Assembly (NCBI GenBank): GCA_963693365.1
Contig: CAVNZM010000002.1
Coordinates: 12,524,001-12,588,000 of the forward strand
Origin: Amoebidium appalachense
Taxonomy: Eukaryota > Ichthyosporea
Direction of reading: 5' to 3'
DNA: 64,000 bases
Part shown: piece by piece, positions 11,086 through 22,693 of the stretch
Layout: each line of letters opens with the position of its first letter
Numbering within the stretch: position 1 is the stretch's first letter
The notes under the pieces: generated by a model
Told to the model about the DNA's origin: nothing
What the model saw: only the letters and a program-made list of their open reading frames with translations
The model's database searches: none
Position numbers and translations under genes: made by a program

Positions 11086-11303
11086 CCCACCCAGCTCTGA
11101 AGGAACAACAGTTGTAAACAGACTATGTACGCTGTCAGACTATCAGGGGATTAGGGGATTATGTTCTCTTTCTGCAACGATTTTCCACAGAACCCCCCCC
11201 CCCTCCCCTCCCCCCCGGCCCCCCCACTCCCCTTCCTAAAATGCACACAGGCACACATGCAAGTAAGCGCACGCACGCACACCCACAGCCGCACACACAC
11301 GCG

Positions 11304-11342
<39 letters not shown>

Positions 11343-11391
11343 CCGGTTGTATCCCTCGCTTATAAAAATGTGATTCATGTTGTTCTGATAG

Positions 11392-11454
11392 AGTTTTGCC
11401 GGCAGGTGAAACAGCGGGCACAAGCATTTCTGGAACAGCTGTGGGAGCTAGCAG
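11392..11454 (+). CDS. Candidate exon of duplicated gene, copy A
   Basis: Between an acceptor-like CTGATAG and a donor GCAG|GTGCGT the sequence encodes FCRQVKQRAQAFLEQLWELA, a Gln/Leu-rich helical stretch. It is conserved in arm B (inverted, about 29,470-29,535). The surrounding DNA in both arms is C-run, (CA)n and (TG)n, so conservation of this short piece suggests a real exon. Phase to the upstream ORF was not resolved. Confidence 0.45.
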
Positions 11455-11469
11455 GTGCGTGTGCGTGTG

Positions 11470-11531
<62 letters not shown>

Positions 11532-11800
11532 TGAGCGTGTGTGTGTGTGTGAGTGTGTGAGTGTGTGTGTGTGAGTGTGTGAGTGTGCGTGTGTATGTGT
11601 GTGTGTGTGTGTGTGTGGGTGTGTGTGTGGGTGTGTGTGTGGGTGTGTGTGAGTGTGTGTGGGTATGGGTGTGTACGTGGGTGGGTGGGTGGGTGGGTGG
11701 GTGGGGGTGGGTGTGTGTGGGGGGGGGGGGGGGGGGGGGGAGGGGGGGAGGGTATGGGTGGGTGGGTGGGTGGGGGGAGGGTGTGTGTGTGTGTGTGTGT
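11455..11800. repeat. (TG)n / GTGGG / G-run tract
   Basis: Compound TG, GTGGGTGG and poly-G tract in the intron after the Gln/Leu exon. The arm B counterpart (29,120-29,470, complementary CA/CCCAC/C) differs in unit counts and carries an A-run. Confidence 0.9.
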
Positions 11801-11949
11801 GTATGTGGTGTGCGAAAAAAAAGGTGAGGGGGAGGGGAGTAAGGGGGTAGAATAGCGATTTCTGACTCATGCTGTGAAAACAACACCACCAGGCCCCAGT
11901 ATACGGCACATAGGGGTTGGCAGCCATTCAGGGTTCATACAGGCACTGC

Positions 11950-12745
<796 letters not shown>

Positions 12746-12779
12746 GTTTTTGGGTTCTGGATTTCTGTGTTTAATTGGG

Positions 12780-13540
12780 TGGGTATAAATGTGTATAGTA
12801 GTAGGTGTTTATAAGTATGTAAGTGGGTTTGTATAGATGTGTAAGTGTGTGTGTCTGTGTGGGGGGGGGGATGTGTGTATGTGTGGGGGGAAGGGGGGTG
12901 AGGGTGGAGGGGGGTTGATGTTTAAATGCGGGGGGGGGGGGGGGGGGGGGAGGAATGTAAAGTTGTTGTATAAGTGGGTGTGTATAAATATATCAAATGA
13001 GAGACAAAAAGACACCAGTTGGTAAGTATAAATCTGGACGTGGATGTGGATAGTGGGTGTGTATAAATATATCAAATGAGAGGCAAAAAGACACCAGTTG
13101 GTAAGTATAAATCTGGACGTGGATGTGGATAAATGCATGAGTGATTTGTGTAAGTATACACTCATGTGGGAACAATGTCTAAGTGGGTGTGTACAAATGT
13201 ATGAATGGGTGCCTCCATATGTGTCAGGTAGAAATGTAAAAATGGGGGTATGTATAAATGTTTAAGTGGATTGGTGTATGTCTATGTGGTGTGAATAAAT
13301 ATGTAATGGATGTGTATGAATAACGGATGTGTAGAAGTCCATTTGTGGGTGGGTATATGTGCAAAATGGATGCTTATAAATTTGTAACTTGGTGCGTGTT
13401 AATTCATAAGGGGGTGGGTATAAATGTATAGTGGATATGTATAAAAATGTATAAGTGGGTGCGTATAAATGTCTTAAGTGGCCACGTTTTCATGCATGAG
13501 CGTGTTCGTATAAATGTTTGGCTGGTATAAATGTTAAATT
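12780..13540. repeat. AAGTGGGTGTGTATAAATG minisatellite
   Basis: A degenerate short unit (GTGGGTGNGTATAAATGT) is scattered through the whole block. Inside it a higher-order 79-bp unit occurs twice in tandem with one or two mismatches (12,974-13,052 and 13,053-13,131). No gene. Confidence 0.85.
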
Positions 13541-13639
13541 ATGTAGTGGATGCTGACCGTGTTACTACAGGGCACAGGTAGGAGAGGAAAAGGCAGGGAG
13601 CACAAATCTGCACATCTATGTCGCACTGGTGTGAAAACC

Positions 13640-14278
13640 CCCCTCCCTCCCCCCCCCCCCCCCCCCCCCCCCCCTTTCCTTCTCTTCCTCTTATAGCTTT
13701 TCTCTTGGTCCACTGCCCTGCCTTCTTCCCCCTCCCCGCGCTTTCGCCCCTCATATGTTATTCCCCCCCCCCCCTTCCCATGGACAGGGGAAGGGGCGGT
13801 CTGAGGTCAGGAGGGAGAGAGAGAGAGTGTGTGTGTGAGGGCAAGTGAGACTGAGAGTGTGAAACCCGAACATGCATGCGGAGACGAGAGACGGGGGAAG
13901 GAGTCGGGGAGGTGGGAGAGAGAGGGGAGGGGGGGGGGGAGGGAAGGGGACATCTAGGGGCGCCAAAAGCAAACAGAGGCACATACCACAAACGGATGCA
14001 CGTACACACGAATAGCAATTTTCATCTCCCTGATCGCTCCTTCCCCCCCCCTTCCCCCTCCCCGCCCCCCTCTCTCATCCCCTCCACCAACCACCACCAT
14101 CACTCCCAACATGTACACATACACACGCATACAATTACTGGCACACCTTTGGGTGCGTGCGCAGACACACGTGCACACACGCATACACGAAAACACGTTT
14201 TATTGTTATTATTATTTTACTTATTTTATTAGTTCTGATTGGCCACTTTACTTACACGGTCGTTTTAACTTCTAACAG
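13640..14278. repeat. C-runs and purine/pyrimidine tracts
   Basis: C-run (13,643-13,674), GAGAGAG (13,813-13,830), G-run (13,929-13,940) and short (CA)n patches. It is probably an intron of the gene ending at 14,416; I could not define an upstream exon. Confidence 0.6.
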
Positions 14279-14416
14279 GCCATCGTGATTGGTGGGTTTG
14301 GCGTGGGTGTGCTGGGTCTGCTCGTGTGGAGGAAGATGGGCAGGCGCAAGAGACAGGAACAGACACAAAGCAACATGCGGCTTCCGGTGGAGGACGAGGA
14401 GGATGAAAACATGTAG
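14279..14416 (+). CDS. Terminal exon of type I membrane protein
   Basis: A clear acceptor (TTTTAACTTCTAACAG, ends 14,278) opens a 46-codon phase-0 exon. It encodes a single transmembrane helix (AIVIGGFGVGVLGLLVW), a basic stop-transfer RKMGRRKRQ and a short cytoplasmic tail ending VEDEEDENM before TAG at 14,414. The layout (helix, basic cluster, acidic tail) is that of the last exon of a single-pass surface protein. The ectodomain exons must lie upstream, perhaps beyond the repeats at 12.8-14.2 kb. Family unknown. Confidence 0.6.
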   Translation, partial: AIVIGGFGVGVLGLLVWRKMGRRKRQEQTQSNMRLPVEDEEDENM

Positions 14417-14760
14417 GGACGGTGTTTTTGGTTTAGTTTGCCGTATCTCCGTGTATGAAATAATGCAGGGAACATCCAATACGTGGTGTTTTTGGTTGAG
14501 TTTTCCGAATCTCCTGGATTTATCGGCGTTTAGGAGAGTGAAACATGTAGGGAGTATCAAAAAAAACTGTGTTTTTGGTTTGGTTTTACGAGTTTCCCAT
14601 GTCAGAGGGGGGGGGAAACAATTCGATAATAGAGAAACCCGGGCGTTTTGGGGTTCTTTTTCTGAGTTTTCCCCAACTCGAGGCACAAACTCAGGCTAAC
14701 GCGTGGTTGCCTGTACATGTGGAGGACGAGGAGGAGGATGAAAACATGTAGGGAACATCG
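14405..14760 (+). repeat. 3'-UTR repeats with duplicated tail end
   Basis: ACATGTAGGGA followed by GTGTTTTTGGTTTAGTTTTCC recurs roughly every 85-110 bp (14,410, about 14,470, 14,547, 14,748). The last unit also carries a copy of the coding tail, GTGGAGGACGAGGAGGA...GAAAACATGTAG (14,719-14,750), with one extra codon. It thus includes a second in-frame-looking VEDEEEDENM plus stop. Confidence 0.65.
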
Positions 14761-16758
14761 TGGTGACGTCATGCGTGACAAATGTTTCCGGCCCGGCTGT
14801 GCTGACTTGGCTGACGTAAGCTTAATTAAGACAGCAGAGTCGTAGAAGAGCAAAATAGATGACGAGGACGTTTTTTGACCTATACCCTTTAACCTATGCT
14901 AGCCATTGAAGTTTTTCAGTAGCTTGTGGAGCTTAGACAGACGAGCGAAGCGCTTTACAGCCCAAGGGGACCCATTTGCCTGCGAGCTGTGACGTCATAC
15001 TTGGCGTAAGAGTCCAGTGGTGTGTGTCTGGAAGTCTATGGTCGAATATTTCATGGTTCCTTTGATGATCAGAGTACCTCGTCCCATTACCTCCACACAT
15101 GCCTAGTCGAGCATGAGCTCTTTGTCGTAAGTAGCACTTGCGGCAACCCAAAGTAACTAATTTTGCACTTCTTTTCGGGTTCGACAAGAGTTTTTTCCGG
15201 ACATGGTGTACAAAACAAAATAATCAGTACTGAAGCTATGGCAGCTCGTGATCACATAGATGCTGTTTGGCCTAGTCTATTTCGCCCGTTGAGTCTTAAT
15301 GAGTCCTGAAATAACAGGGCTGGCTGACAAAGAGCTTGTCGAGACCTTGATCGAGACAGTTGTTAACGAGCATGCTGTTCAAGTTTGTCCTGATGACTAA
15401 GTCAAGCTGAAGCTTCGATTCCATGAAAGCGATGCGGATAGTACACACACACATGCACAAACACTTACCCCTGCCATTCACTTGCTAACAAACATCAACC
15501 ATACTCTTGCTGTCCCCTCTCTCTTGTTCAACACGTGCTTACTCTTAAGAGATTCGATCACCCTTTTCCTTTTGCCTCTTACTATCCCCCCGATTCCGTG
15601 CTTGCTTACTTGATACCCCCTCATTCATGCTCAACCACACACACACATGCATGAATTTGCTTTTTCTCCCCTCCCTCCCCTATCACCCCCCATGACTTTT
15701 TTATCTCCCTTCTCTCCTCGGAACCACAACTATTTCGTACTCTGGCTCACCTCACACACACGCTTTCACACACTTTCTCTCTACTTTCGAACCACCCACC
15801 AACCCACTCGCCGTCCCTTCTCGTATATCTCCTATTTGCGCACTATCTACAGAAGTGAGCTATCGAGAGATTCACATTCGTCTTTAGATTCTATTATTAT
15901 ATATCTTTTATATTATACTTGCCCAACAATCTCTGTTCCTCGTTCCCTATAGTTGTTGAAAACCTTTGTGACACGTCCTTAATATGACCTATGAATGCTA
16001 AGGCTTAATGCCAGTTTTTGCAAATGATTGACAACACTGTCATTTTTTGGTATAAAGCTGATAGACCCACACAGGAATCCAACTAAGCGCGGGGCATGGC
16101 TTCTGTGCTTCTGTGATGAGCCATGCTTATCATTGCACAGTATAGCTAGCTTTAAGATGTCTAGTGTGTATGAACACATCAGGACATCTTGGCACCCTGG
16201 CACCCGGAATGGATAACGAGGGGGTAGAAGAGAGGAGTAGAACGGGCAGAAATCAAATCAACTGCCGCCGAGCTGCAGCGGCGAGACCCTAAGACGGCAT
16301 CACCAGGGCCACAATCTCTTGGGAAGGCTTCTGCGTCTGCATGGCATTTAAGTGCGTAGTCAACTTGAGAGAAAGGTCATTCCAGCCTTATGTATTGATG
16401 TGGTCGTCAGCAAGGGTGAAGTGTCGATAGTGTAGGTCATTCGATAGAGCAGCTTACGGCTCCGACTAAAAATTCAAAACAAACGGTGTCCCTTGCTTCA
16501 CTCAAATAAACGGCTAGCTATTGCCACCTGGGCCCTGCAAGCGCTTTCACTGACCTTCACTCATATCCACTTTGCATGTCTTACAACTGGACTTGTACAT
16601 CATCAACCTATGCCACAATCTCATAAACAACCTTCAAAAAATCAGTTTCCTAACAGCGAACAAATATATCTAAAACGAGTTTGCTGCATGCCCAGGCTCA
16701 AAGACGCCGGAAGTAACTCAACCATAACAACTTCTTACGAGGACCTCTGACCAAGCAT
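14761..16758. other. No supported gene
   Basis: About 2 kb of unique-sequence DNA. Open frames of 60-100 codons on both strands lack recognisable motifs. A pyrimidine-rich stretch lies at 15,540-15,830. Confidence 0.5.
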
Positions 16759-17157
16759 CTACTGCCCGGCCTTGGGATGGGGCTGGAAAGGGTAGTCTGC
16801 AGACAGGCCGGTCTTCACCAGAACATCCCACGTAAACGCCTTGAAGGCTTCCACCTCCCTCTGGTGCTTCTGCTCCTGTATCTCCAGCTTGTGCTCAAAC
16901 AACTCCCTCTGGGCAGCCATTTCCTTTTCCTTGCTACGCAGCTCAACCTCGACGACCGCCTGAGTCTTGCTGATCTTTTCCTCCACGACCGCCTGAGTCT
17001 TGCTGATCTTTTCCTCCAGAACTGCAGTGCGCTGACGGTTTGCCTCAACGTAATGAAACGTAGCCCCGAACGTCCCAAACAGGGCCACCGCTGCGGTAAT
17101 ATTTGTTGCATTGTCGGTGAAGGCCTGAAAAAACCGTTGCGCCCAGTGGGTTGTCAT
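16759..17157 (-). CDS. Small TM plus coiled-coil protein
   Basis: A 132-residue frame with ATG at 17,157 in a good context (AAAAATGAC). The N-terminus is amphipathic (MTTHWAQRFFQAFTDN), followed by a short hydrophobic segment (ITAAVALFGTFGATF, residues about 20-35). Next comes a heptad-rich coiled coil (residues about 43-110) holding a perfect tandem duplication of the block EEKISKTQAVV, and then a C-terminal KAFTWDVLVKTGLSADYPFQ. The layout resembles small membrane-anchored coiled-coil proteins, possibly of mitochondria, but I recognise no named family. The duplicated block may be a recent in-frame expansion. A single exon is assumed; further exons upstream cannot be excluded. Confidence 0.6.
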   Translation of the reverse strand: MTTHWAQRFFQAFTDNATNITAAVALFGTFGATFHYVEANRQRTAVLEEKISKTQAVVEEKISKTQAVVEVELRSKEKEMAAQRELFEHKLEIQEQKHQREVEAFKAFTWDVLVKTGLSADYPFQPHPKAGQ

Positions 17158-17428
17158 TTTTCTCTGACGACTTCTTGGTAGACTAGAGCAAGGCCTCCTT
17201 CCTGCAAATGAAAATGGGCGAGCGATTGGGCAAACTGATGATCATGTATGTTCGCAGACAAGGGTCGACGGGTCGCTTTTCGGGCCAGCACTCCAGATGT
17301 TCGCATGGAAAAGCAGGGAAACCCAGTCCGAAGTGGGTTTTAAAACTTTAAGGTGAAATCATATATTTTAAAAAGTAAAATATCATGCTATCGTATGCAT
17401 TTATTACGGATATTATGTAATAAATATC
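17158..17428. other. Intergenic; LINE target duplication at its edge
   Basis: Presumed upstream region of the coiled-coil gene. The last bases (AAATATCAT, about 17,420-17,428) are the left target duplication of the LINE copy; the right copy lies just beyond 18,632. Confidence 0.6.
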
Positions 17429-17629
17429 ATGGGGTTTACGCTGTTTACTCGAGGCAAAGAGAACCAGTCTCAGGTATGGGGGGGGGTTTTGCTCGGAATA
17501 TCCCCTCAGCGGTATATCATGATCACGTACATAGATATAGATGTCGGGTGGTGACTATATATCAGGGTTTACTTTCTCTACGAGACACCATAAAGACTAT
17601 AAGGAGAAATCAATTAGTTGGGGTTCCCC

Positions 17630-17670
<41 letters not shown>

Positions 17671-17700
17671 GGGCTCCCCTCGGGACACTCGGTATCAGCT

Positions 17701-17792
<92 letters not shown>

Positions 17793-18632
17793 CGCGTGCG
17801 CTATAATTTTGTAGTGATGTGTTTCTCAAGCCAATCAATACATCTAATAAACAGGTCGTAGTTACGCGTGTTTAGTATAAAATCAAGGATGTTGTAATTT
17901 ACAGGTAGGCTATCTTTCTGGGTGTCTGTTGTGAATGTGACGTGTGTGTGTTGCGGTATTATGTGGTCTATCAAACTACATTTGGCGATACATGACCGGT
18001 TAAACTGGTGTGTGTGTGTGTTGTTTGGGCATGCAAATGATGCCACCTTATACTTATTAGATCTCCACTGTATAGCACGTGTACAGTAAAAGCGTGGTAA
18101 TTGATCAATAATACCATCAGCTAGAGAAAGACCAGTTCTACAGGAAGGTAATATGTATTTAGGTGTTATATACTTGCGAGTGCCATATTTGGTAATATGG
18201 TTGAGGCGGTCAGTATATATAAAACGAGACATAAGGCTTAGTTTTTCAAGGTGTATGCTTTCATCGGGTCTAGTGTCGTGTGGTATCTTTTTCCATTTGT
18301 TATATTGCGTGATTATCTTGTGATTGTGTACATGTTTAATAAGTAAGTGGCAGTCCAAAGTCACACACACACTATTGCGGGGTTTATTTGTATTTGTGCC
18401 CAGGGGAGAAGGGGAGAGAGAGGGGAGGAAAGAGGGGAGAGGTGAGGAGGGGACAGGTCGGATAGAGAAGAGAGGGTGGGAGGGCAAATACTTCTTTAAG
18501 CGGCTTATGTGCTTATTGAATTTCAGCGCGAGATAGGATACTCTAGCAGAGTATTGGGACCAGACCATATATCGAGAGCGTTACAGGCCCAGGTTTACAA
18601 CAGTTGTTAGAAAGGAGGCAACTTCTAAATAT
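17429..18632 (-). mobile_element. 5'-truncated LINE copy
   Basis: Near-identical to the C-terminal coding part and 3' UTR of the LINE at 41,843-47,950. The minus strand runs from an AGAAGTTGCCTCC start (codons late in the RT ORF) through RNYDLFIRCIDWLEKHITTKL and a stop, then (CA)n, an A-run and the 3' end at GTAAACCCC. The duplication AAATATCATG flanks it on both sides, typical of target-primed reverse transcription with 5' truncation. A small indel near 18,550 shifts the frame. This copy is uninterrupted where the 44-kb copy carries the P-type transposon, so it shows that transposon's empty site. Confidence 0.9.
17631..17790. repeat. T-run and (TG)n in LINE 3' UTR
   Basis: A T-run of about 36 bp and (TG)n of about 80 bp separated by GGGGCTCCCCTCGGGACACT. 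Both are present, complementary and at different length, in the 47.6-47.75-kb copy. They were therefore part of the LINE 3' UTR and expanded independently. Confidence 0.9.
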
Positions 18633-19035
18633 CATGCTATGTCTTTAGGGGGTAAACCTGCAAATCGTGAGAACTTTTCCCAGAAACTCGTATATCTTGT
18701 GAAGGGATGATTATTTTTAATAGCGGAAAAAACCTTTATAATACAATTTTAAGTCCTCTACTAGGAACTGGTACTTAAAACAACAAAGCGACAGCAGTTT
18801 AGTTCAGGCAGTTGATTTGTCGACCATACCTTCAAATCAATTAGAGAACCCTGTAGATCATGATAGGCTCTTGACTGTCGGATGATCGATCTATCACATG
18901 TCGCCGCAAAACACTGGCAAAACAAGAGGTCCCGTCGAGTGCCCACACTATCTATTCTCCCACTTTCTCCTAGCTCTTTTTACGGTCACTAAAACTCCGA
19001 GGCTTCGAGGCCAAACATACACAAGGACAAGTAAA

Positions 19036-19308
19036 ATGGCATTTGCCGACATTATTCTTGTGCCCCGGCTTGACACAAGCGACATGGTTGACATAGAGTA
19101 CAAGGATGATGCGCAGTTACTGAAAATCAAGCACTATCCTCACTTGGAAGTCCTGCTTACCATCTTGGAGGATACAGCACACATATACTACGCAAACGTC
19201 ACAACTGCGGAATATGAAGCTGTTCTGCGTCAAAAGGAACTCTTTATTTTTAAACAATCAGACGGCAGCCCCATAGTCGCTCGTGGGCATCACATCATCC
19301 TCCGTGTC
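19036..19308 (+). CDS. Small hypothetical ORF
   Basis: ATG in context AGTAAAATGG opens a frame of non-repetitive, charged composition (MAFADIILVPRLDTSDMVDI, then YKDDAQLLKIKHYPHLEVLL). After about 90 codons it enters sequence antisense to the pogo-like transposase tail and loses coherence. It could be a first exon, with a donor near 19,300, or chance. No family recognised. Confidence 0.25.
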
Positions 19309-20757
19309 ACTCCCACTTCCTTCACCTTCTTCCCCTACATCTTCCCACATGCTCCTCCCCCTGTATCTCTCCTCCCACTCCTCCTTTGCGCTCTGTTCCC
19401 CTCGCCCTCCTGTGCGTACTCGCTTTCGCTAACATCCTGCTCCGCATCATTGGTGGTGTTGTTCGGTTTCGCTGCGGCGCTTGTGTTCTCCAACCCCTTG
19501 TTCCGTGTCTTTAGGTGCCGCTTGCACAGTCGCACCCCTCCGTGTTCGTGGCTTGGCATGGCTTTGAGGCCACAAAGTTCCCCCGACTGCTTGTTTGCTT
19601 GGCAGGGACCGATAACCAGTGCCACTAAGGCCTTTTGCTTCTTTCTTCCCTCCGCTGCCTTTGCCCGTTCCTCCTTCTTCTGCTTCTCCTCCGCCACAAC
19701 ACGTTCCTTCTCTCTTCTGCCGTCCAAGTGCTGCTCGCTTGTTCCGATCATGCACCCCTGTTGCTTTTTCCGTTTTCGCACTATCGTGGCGTTGCTGTTT
19801 GGGTTGCGTTCTGCGAGTGGTGCTCGACCGTGTGGTGGTGTTTGCTGGGGCGTGCTGGTGGGGTCGGCTGTTTGCGCGGGGGGGGGGTTGGGTGGGGAGG
19901 GGGCCTGCCTGCTCGGGACGAATGTTGTGCACTGTACCGAACCGCTGTCTTGCTGTTTTGAGGGCAAAGACTTCTGCCTCCAATTCGGGTGTCGCCGGGT
20001 GTGCTCGAGGTATATTGTGCTGGTGCTCCAACCGTCATCAGAGTAGGCTAGCAACGCGTCTGGGTGGATATACTTAACGGCCGTTTCCATTTCCTCTGAC
20101 ATGAGACTCGAGGGCACTACAATGGTGGGTGGGTGGGCGTCACCGGACGCAACAATAGTAGGAATGATGGATAGGTGCCAGTCTTGCTCCGCAAACCCAT
20201 AGCCGACTTTGTATGTTTTTCATGTCTGTGACCGTGAGAAGTTTCTGACCCGCACGCACGTTGGTTATGCGCAGTTGTTTCTCGTCGTCATTGAACAGAT
20301 TCTTCTCCACGTTTATCTGCTTTTCTTCCACCAGTTCCTCCACCATATCAAACCACGAATTCATCTTCTCCTCCGTGAGAGCGGAAACGCGCGCTTTCGA
20401 AAGTTCGTTTGGTTTGCGGAAATTGAGGTTGTAATTATAACCGTGCTGTTTGGCACGGCGTTCGAACAAATTGAACCACCCCTCACCCGGAAGCCCGTCT
20501 GCTGTATTGAATTTTTTGCCGTTACGCTCAGCAATGTCCCGTGCAGACCTGAGAACTTCAGCACGAGAAACCCCCAACCCCCTCCCAGCCAGGAACACCA
20601 GCCCACTAGCAAGGCCAATCTCCTCATCTCAGTGTTAGAATGGGCTTAGGGCCCGGTTTCTTGTTTCCATACTCAGGGTCTTTTTTGTGTCTGTATAGGG
20701 TTGCAACGGAAATGCCAGTGGTTGCAGCTACTTCATCAGCAATCTTGCGCGAACATC
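19258..20757 (-). pseudogene. pogo/Tigger-like transposase remnant
   Basis: On the minus strand, from 20,757: a Psq-type helix-turn-helix (SRKIADEVAATTGISVATLY, then RHKKDPEYG). After a frameshift near 20,635 comes a CENP-B-type domain (GLGVSRAEVLRSARDIAERN and a following RVSALTEEKMNSWFDMVEEL). Then a DDE-like beginning (IQSRLWVC, where N/C-D-E-T-G would be expected), a second frameshift, and SIIPTIVASGDAHPP with SDDGWS. The later catalytic Asp/Asp motifs are absent. Downstream come a basic Glu/Lys helix, a C-x8-C...C-x2-H zinc-like motif (GPCQ...LCGLK...LCKRHL) and an acidic tail ending near 19,258. At least two frameshifts and a missing core mean it is inactive. It is cut at 20,757 by the adjacent satellite-like block. 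Confidence 0.75.
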
Positions 20758-20759
20758 CA

Positions 20760-22420
20760 AAACATATCAAACCCATCTAGGATATGCAACTGTATATTAA
20801 TGGATAGCTTTTGGATATCCACACGATATGTAGGATGGTTTCAGTCGAACATATCAATACCATCCACTGGATATATACAACATGTCTATTTCCTCCTGAC
20901 CTCCAACCAATGTCCAATATGTATGTAGTTCCATGCTTAGATAGTGAACAAGATATTGCACCCCCAATAAATATCACATATGGATATCCATGCTGTACCT
21001 CCATTGGGCATCGTTGTGATATCAAATATCTGGATATGCAATCAATGCATATATGGATACATAAGTGCACCTATAATGGCCATTAAATACACATTAGATG
21101 CATATGAATGCAGACATCAAAGGCCACCTGGTTGGTTCGGCATGTATTGGATATTAGACATATGCCCACAATGGATATCGACGCTGGATATCCAATGATG
21201 GAATTTCAACTGCATTCCTCCGTTGGATAGCTATATGGATATGTAACATTCTGGATATCCATTTGGATGCTTAGCTGTATATTAGACTGGATCAGTAACA
21301 ACATATCCAATACATGACTGACAAGGATATCCGATCAAAATCCCCATACAGATATCAAGATATCCCTGTAGCAAGACATGCAATACACCTAACAAGTATA
21401 TCCAATGGCGGTCTATAGTGGATGTCCATATTGGATATCCATTATAATATCCAGATGGATCGCTAATACATGTGCATTTGACCCCAACGCTAATGAACAA
21501 TGCATGCCCATATTGGATACGTTCCATGGATATCCATTCCGATATCCAGATACATACGCATTTGCTTGTCCACTAGACCCTCCTATAATAACCAAAGCAT
21601 GACGATTCCACATATCCAATTAGGTCACCAAACTTTATGGCTCTGACGGTTATCCATATACACCCGCATGCTGATGTCCAATAGACAATCATACTAAGAC
21701 ACAATGGATAGCTATACTGGTTATCTAGGCTCAACATCCATACAGATATCTTGATACAGCTGCATTTGCCCATCCACTAGACCCTAATACTAATATCCAA
21801 TGCATGACGAAAATACATATCACAATAGACCCCCATACCGATCTCCAACGGCTATCCATATGCACCCCTGCTTACCCATCCAATATATGTCGATATTCAT
21901 ATACAATGCATCACCATTCACAATATCTAATTTTAATATCCAACATGATATGCGGATACATATACACCTACATATGCACTCGGCACCTATGTTGATACCT
22001 AATGCATGAAAAACAAACATATCAAAGTAGATGTCCAACCTAATGCCTAACACTTAACAAACATACATGTTTTGGGATATCCATTAACACCCGTATCTAA
22101 TACTTATAATATCACTATAACAGCTATCTGGGTTGATACCCATACAGATAGCCAGATACATCTGTAGCTACATCTCTAGGGTACATCCACTGGATTAATT
22201 GCATAATTTTGGTACTGTATATCTGCAACATATCTATTAGTGTGTATTTGATGTGTAATAAGGCCTTTCCGGATAAACATTATACATCTTTACCGATCCA
22301 TCGCATAACCATATGATGGCTAATGACCACCATTGATAAATAATTTATGTCTGATATCTATCACATAAGTAATACTTATCCACGGTACAAAGTTACACAA
22401 CCACGTTATACTCGGTTCCA
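20760..22420. repeat. TGGATATCCA-rich satellite-like block
   Basis: About 1.65 kb of AT-rich DNA saturated with the palindrome TGGATATCCA and near variants (for example 20,813, 20,980, 21,170, 21,191, 21,252, 21,330, 21,432, 21,527, 22,075), plus ATACATATGCA-type words. Spacing is irregular (about 60-110 bp), as in an old degenerate satellite. No coding potential. Confidence 0.7.
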
Positions 22421-22525
22421 CAAATCAAGGGGAAGAAATAGATAAAAAAGAGGAAGAAATAAGAAAGAAAAAAAAGAAGAAAAAAAAAAATCCAAAACCC
22501 CACAAATCACCCACACACCTTAAGA

Positions 22526-22646
22526 CCACAGGGATCATCTCAGCATTCATAGGCCTGTAGCCCACATGCCCAACCTGGGCAAGCAGTGCCTGTATGAACC
22601 CTGAATGGCTGCCAACCCCTATGTGCCGTATACTGGGGCCTGGTGG
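22526..22646 (-). CDS. Candidate exon, GYRPMNAEM motif, copy B
   Basis: Arm B counterpart of 11,893-12,013, with the same frame, acceptor (CACCACCAG) and donor (TTAAG|GTGTGT). The Copia insertion sits just upstream of it, in the preceding intron, and would separate it from the rest of the gene by 6.4 kb. Confidence 0.4.
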
Positions 22647-22693
22647 TGTTGTTTTCACAGCATGAGCCAGAAATCGCTATTCTACCCCCTTAC

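Noticed and set aside
10741-11100. 119-codon ORF beginning MIPVLGRLSYIAP, and its copy at 7,644-7,934
   Set aside because: Lies entirely inside the LTRs, antisense to the element, with an indel between copies; most likely fortuitous.
19309-20046. Continuation of the + strand frame that starts near 19,036
   Set aside because: Past 19,308 it is antisense to the pogo-like transposase and has low-complexity Ser/Phe/Cys composition.
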